Positions 59,507 through 64,000 of a DNA stretch of 64,000 nt are shown piece after piece. Positions within the stretch are counted from its first letter, which is position 1; each line of letters opens with the position of its first letter. The stretch covers positions 62,001-126,000 of the forward strand of contig ARYC01000414.1 in the NCBI GenBank assembly GCA_000711775.1. Direction: 5' to 3'. The notes beneath the pieces were generated by a model, which saw nothing but the letters and a program-made list of their open reading frames with translations, did not search any database and was not told the DNA's origin. The translations under genes were made by a program, and so were the position numbers. Source of the DNA: Oxytricha trifallax (lineage: Eukaryota > Ciliophora > Spirotrichea > Sporadotrichida > Oxytrichidae).

Positions 59507-62150
59507 TCATTAATATTAGTTGTAAGTTTTTTGTCTGTTTACCATTCTATTTTCTTGAGAGTATTAATAGTCAGTAGAAGAATTTCCTTGCTTAAAATTT
59601 TATGATGTACCTCTCTTGAACTGTTATTACTAATTTTAAATTATTTCAGAAGTTCCTGCATCTCCGTATTTAAAACTTGAGTTTTGATCTTTCTCTGAGA
59701 AAGGCATTTTCTTAATTCTTTGCTCATGATCAATTTCAACCGAGTAATCTCTGTCCGGAATATAAGAACGATAATTTTCTTGCTATGTTTTAACTTGATA
59801 ATTATTAGAAATAACGCTTGGGTTTTAATACTGTTAAATGTAAACTGGTGAGTCAGATCTTTCAATTTTACTTTAAAATGGATAAATTGATTGATTTTCA
59901 TCATATTTTCTATCTCTCTTCAATAAGGAATGGACTTGCTACTCTGTATTTTAAGAGAAAATATTCTCTTTCTAGTCATAGGAATAAGAGTTGAAGTCCT
60001 AATCAGAGACCGAGGGATATTATGGCAATGATTTGAATTGATCTTGTTTCGACTGCTGACTTTAAAAGTTATACTTGAGATTATCTTTGTTTAGGTCATA
60101 AAAAAAATAAAATAAATTCAAATTGAACTCTAGATTGAACCTTTTATCTGTCAGGAATAGTTTATTAGGTTATCCTTATATTTTCAGTTTAATTATTACC
60201 CTGTTTTTGTGCAAAGTTTGCTAAATTTTAGTCTCTCTATACCATTTAAGGTTTTTATTGAAGTTTATAAAAGAGTCTTGAGTACTTCTCGTCATGATCT
60301 TCTTATAAATCAATCAAGGCTTCAACTTTCTATATCATCCCATTAAGCTCCTCAGTAAATTCATAGAGTGGGTATGATAGAGATTTAAGCTCAGACAATT
60401 AATCAACTGTTAGATTTTGCTATTCACTATAGCTATTTTATTAATCATTTAGAGCTTTGGAGTGATGTTAAGAAGCAGTTTTCAGGTCTATTTCAGTCAA
60501 CTTTCCATCATTTAAATTTTCTATGAAATACTAGAGAAGGGAATTATCTTTCTTTGATGTAAGTTTGACAATTCTGTTTTAAACTTTTCTCAAGTTTTCC
60601 CTTATTTAAGGCAAAAACTCCTAATAACTTTTGGATATTGCTAAGTTTGCATAATCAAGAGACATTCTAAGAAATTTATAGAGATCACTTGGTGCTGATT
60701 GTTTTGTAAGCTTTGCAGTGGTATCTTATTTATTGCTTGAAATATTAATAAAGTTATTGACACCAGAGATAGCATCTTCATACCCATAAATGACTCCTTC
60801 TTCGATAATCTGTGATAAGAATTCAATTGATTGTTGTTACATCTACTCAAGGAAAACTTTCTAATCTACAGATAGAATAGAAAACAGCTTTATTAAATTG
60901 TATTGAAAAGTTCCAGATCGAGAGGATGTTTACTCAAACCCATACTCTGCATTGCAGTATTTCTTCAACACGTTCATTAATTTAGTACCAAAGTCATACT
61001 TCTTACTTAACTGGTTTAGAGAATAAAATATAATTAAAAGAGTCTCTTTTGATTTCATTGAAAGCGTTTAGAGGATCAGAGTAAAATGAAAAAATAATTG
61101 TAAATAAAGTAACTCTGTTAATGTCATTTGATTCTGTGAGTTAAAACAAGCACATTCTTGTTGAGAAAGGTTTATCATTTTGTTGATTGCTTTTAAAATC
61201 GCGAGTTTCAATTAATTGTGCTTTATCTAATGTTAGTGATAAAGTATCATCTTGAATTTGCAAGGTATCATCTAATACTCTTGTTAAAGTTTCATTGTTT
61301 TAATCCACTCGAGTAATTGCTTGCTAGACTTTGTCAAGTATTTCTTACGCTATAATTTTATTTGAAGTCAATTGAGTATAATCATTCTTGTTTATTATTC
61401 TTGTGAGATTCTCAATTTCAACTATGTTACAAACAGCCTACCAATTGTTGATTTATTGATTGATTATGAAAAAAGGGTTAAGGGAATTATTGAAATACTA
61501 ATAGATCAAATTTACTTACTATATATCTAAGAGTAATAAATAAAAAATGAAACTAAACATGAAACATTTTGGTTAATAATATTAAATTCAGTAATATTAA
61601 ATTCTAAGTTAAAATCTAACTAAATTTATAGATTGATTACATCTAAGCATATGTTAAGTGATCTTTGATCATTAACTTTCTCTGCAAATGTTAGAGTATG
61701 CCATGCATCTTCGAATTCGTCAACTGTTAGATACCTATCCTCCTCCTTAACTGACATCAAGCATGAAATTTACCTTCTTAGCTCCTCACTTTGCTAAAGA
61801 GGAATATACTAAGGCTTACACAGCTCTAAGTTTTCTTAGGTTATGAATATTTTAGAAGGAAAATTCTCTTTTAAAATGTTAAGCACTTCCCATGAAACTT
61901 ATGCAAATTTCTTATCTTCAGTAGTTAAGTTATAGCCAGTGTGAAGTCTAAAGTAGCAGGAATGTAGATAATTTGAATTAATTGGCAAACATATCTAGTC
62001 TGTGGCGCTTCCTGCTGATGATTGAAATACAAGGAATCGATTGTTTTGCACTCTAAAATTTATGAAATTTTGTAATTTTATCTTACTATGTGATAAGCTC
62101 CGTCGAGTGAGTGGTTAAGTACTGTAGAATCTCATTAAATACAGATTCAT
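59507..62150 (-). CDS. large unknown protein in several segments
   Basis: Minus-strand segments with coding composition from about 62150 (MNLYLMRFYSTQ) to TGA 59507. N-terminal part: SSAGSATDQICLPINSNYL, YFRLHTGYNLTTEDKKF, SVKEEDRYLTVDEFEDAW. Middle: IVEIENLTRIINKNDY, LTLDKAQLIETR, then helical regions (FLSQIIEEGVIYGYEDAISG, LYKFLRMSLDYANL, LSYPLYEFTEELNGMIQKV). C-terminus: Gln/Ser/Tyr-rich, basic. Frames change near 61600, 60950 and 60100, where IESs or introns must lie; I did not resolve these. Family not recognised; one gene is the simplest reading. Confidence 0.55.
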
Positions 62151-62352
62151 ATCTCTTTTAATTTAAAATGGGGGAGATCACAGTTAACCCAATATAATAA
62201 AATAAAAGAAATAAATTTTAGATATGAGTTATATAGATCGAATTAGAATTCATTTTTACTTTTCAAATTATATTATATTCAAATTTCTCCCGATCAACGT
62301 TTTAATTTTAAATTCAAAATGAATTGAAATTTAATTGATTTTTTCTTAGAAA

Positions 62353-64000
62353 ATGGATCATAAAGCTAATCAAGTACCTTATTAGTTCTTCTAAAAAGAT
62401 AATCAACAAAGAGTCCCATTAGCCAGTTAAGAGTAAAACAATCCTTTTAAATCAAAATAACCAGCTCAAAATTATTCCACTATCTAAACTTCCAACTCTC
62501 CAGGCCCTTTTCTCTCAAATAGCTCTTAATCAAATTCTTATGGAAATTAAACAAATCAAATTGGATCAGACCAGAGTCATCTAGAAGCCTCAAAGTTTAT
62601 TACTTAATATTTATTTTAACTTCAACCATACTGAACATGCCTTAGATTCTTTCCGAAGATTTGACACAGGCTAAACTCAGCAGACCTTAGGCAACTAAAG
62701 ATCTCTGAATACAAATATGAGTGGGAAGGTCATTGATCTATCTTAGATGTAGCCATTCAACAGCATTTAGAATTAGAGTAGCTTTAGAAACTTGAATGAT
62801 TCTTAAAGCCAATAATCTAATTTTTAAACCAACGAGATCATTCTTGATCAAACTTTAAACTTCTAGCCTAACTCATTTTCTCCAAATATGGGATAAAACT
62901 TTAGAGATGGTTTTAATGGAACATTTGAAGATCTTGAGGGCATTGGATAGGAACCATTTGAAGAAAATTAGTAAACATTATAAACGCAATATAATGAAAC
63001 TGTTTAAAATCTAAGTCAAAATGACTCTCCAAATTAATAGCAAAATCAATACTAGTATCAAGATAATCCTGCATATGAAATTAACGAGTCTCAAATTCAA
63101 AATGATCTTCAATATGAAAATTAAGAAGAGGAGGATAATCCTGGCTAGAACTTAGAGGATTGTGAATATCATCAGTAAATTATCCAGGAGTTAGTTTAAG
63201 ACAATAACACTTTGAATTTAAGAATAAGATAAGTTTAAGGTAAGCTTTAGAAGACAGAAGCTTAGCTTGAGAAAGCCAAGAAATGGATTAGAGAATTAGA
63301 CTCTATGAAAAATGATATTACTCAACTTAGGAAATCAGCTGAAGGAACTTAAGTTTTGAGTTAAATAGATGATTCAGCCAACTTAAAACTTGAAAATGAA
63401 CAACTTAAGTTAAGATTGTAAGAGCTCGACGTATAAAATTCGCAGATTCAAGAGATAGAAGATTAGAAAGTGCAATAAGAAAGGTTTAAGTATGAAAGAA
63501 TTATCAATGAACTAACAAAGGAAAATCAAGAAAATTAAGAAGAGCAGAGTATCATTTGCAATTAAGTGAAGCTATTAGAAAAATAGTTGGAGTAGTACAG
63601 AGTAGATATTGAATAAAGAACCAATCATTTTTTATCTTTAGCCTTTTTATTAATCAGATTACTAACTATGAAGCACTTCTAGACAAATATCAAAAGTCTA
63701 CTGTTTAAAATCATCAAAGAGATAACTCAGAAGGTTTTATGAATTAAGATGCTTATTCCCAATTTCTAAACAATAAGAAGACAAATAAGGATAAATTGGC
63801 TTCAACTATCATTAGCAATGATAATAGGATTTAAAATAGTGGAAGAACACATTCTTAATTAAATTCTCAAAATCCACCTGATTACATAGCCTTAAGAAAT
63901 CGAAGTTTATCTGGAGATAAAGGAGCACATCATATTATCAGTTAACTCAATTAGGATAGAGATGAAGATGACTACTACTTAAACTAAAGATAATTTTCAA
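62353..64000 (+). CDS. coiled-coil protein, 3' end beyond the window
   Basis: ATG 62353 (MDHKANQVPYQFFQKDNQQ). About 300 residues rich in Gln, Asn, Ser and Pro are followed by a Leu/Lys/Glu/Gln coiled coil from about 63150 to 63620, then Ser/Asn-rich sequence to the window edge. Two IESs restore one frame. No known domain. Confidence 0.75.
62587..62638. other. IES 52 bp, pointer GCCT
   Basis: GCCT at 62587 and 62639, in phase; removes a TGA and joins SHLEA to LDSFRRFDTG. Confidence 0.8.
63623..63651. other. IES 29 bp, pointer AATCA
   Basis: AATCA at 63623 and 63652, in phase; joins IEQRTN to QITNYEALLDKY. Confidence 0.8.

Overview
The window looks like germline (micronuclear) DNA of a spirotrich ciliate, most likely an Oxytricha/Stylonychia-type hypotrich. 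It is very AT-rich. Conserved proteins read through TAA and TAG as glutamine (for example the TrpRS core), and genes end at TGA. Nearly every recognisable gene is interrupted by internal eliminated sequences (IESs). Each IES is bounded by a short direct repeat (pointer, 2-12 bp), and removing the IES together with one pointer copy restores the frame. I resolved about 47 IESs by hand. In-frame TGA codons inside conserved genes fell inside IESs wherever I could resolve the locus. The exonic length of twelve genes (two of them partial) is an exact multiple of three after removal. Ordinary GT-AG introns of 30-114 bp are also present. The exact species is inference.

Layout. 0.4-5.2 kb: an UNC-50 homologue lacking its last part, then a 1117-residue disordered protein on the minus strand, split by a palindromic element. 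5.4-12.0 kb: an M14 cytosolic carboxypeptidase with a long Q/N/S-rich tail and ten IESs. 12.2-15.4 kb: a small acidic protein and two tandem mitochondrial carriers. 15.7-19.4 kb: a low-complexity protein and a Ser/Thr kinase. 20.5-26.6 kb: a phosphatase-fold protein lacking its catalytic aspartate, an acidic-tailed protein and a SECIS-binding-protein-2 homologue. 27.7-36.7 kb: an unknown protein, tRNA-Gly(UCC), a kinesin-like coiled-coil protein, and a divergent MND1/TRAP-gamma pair. 37.6-46.7 kb: a disordered protein, an active-type CTD phosphatase and Q/N-rich gene pieces, crowded with palindromic elements. 48.5-58.5 kb: a small protein, a large TFIID subunit TAF2 carrying a C-terminal bromodomain, and tryptophanyl-tRNA synthetase. 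59.5-64 kb: a large unknown minus-strand protein and the start of a coiled-coil protein that runs off the window.

The most unusual content is a set of nine long inverted-repeat elements. Four (near 1.4, 21.1, 42.8 and 44.8 kb) carry C-runs near the left end and mirrored G-runs near the right end. Three of these have exact 6-bp target duplications and the fourth has one with a single mismatch. A fifth small element has telomere-like AAACCCC ends. Two others share TTGTAGGAATACATT ends. Several sit inside coding regions or inside IESs of essential genes, and the target duplication itself serves as the pointer. They therefore appear to be transposon-derived IESs, tolerated only because they are excised exactly.
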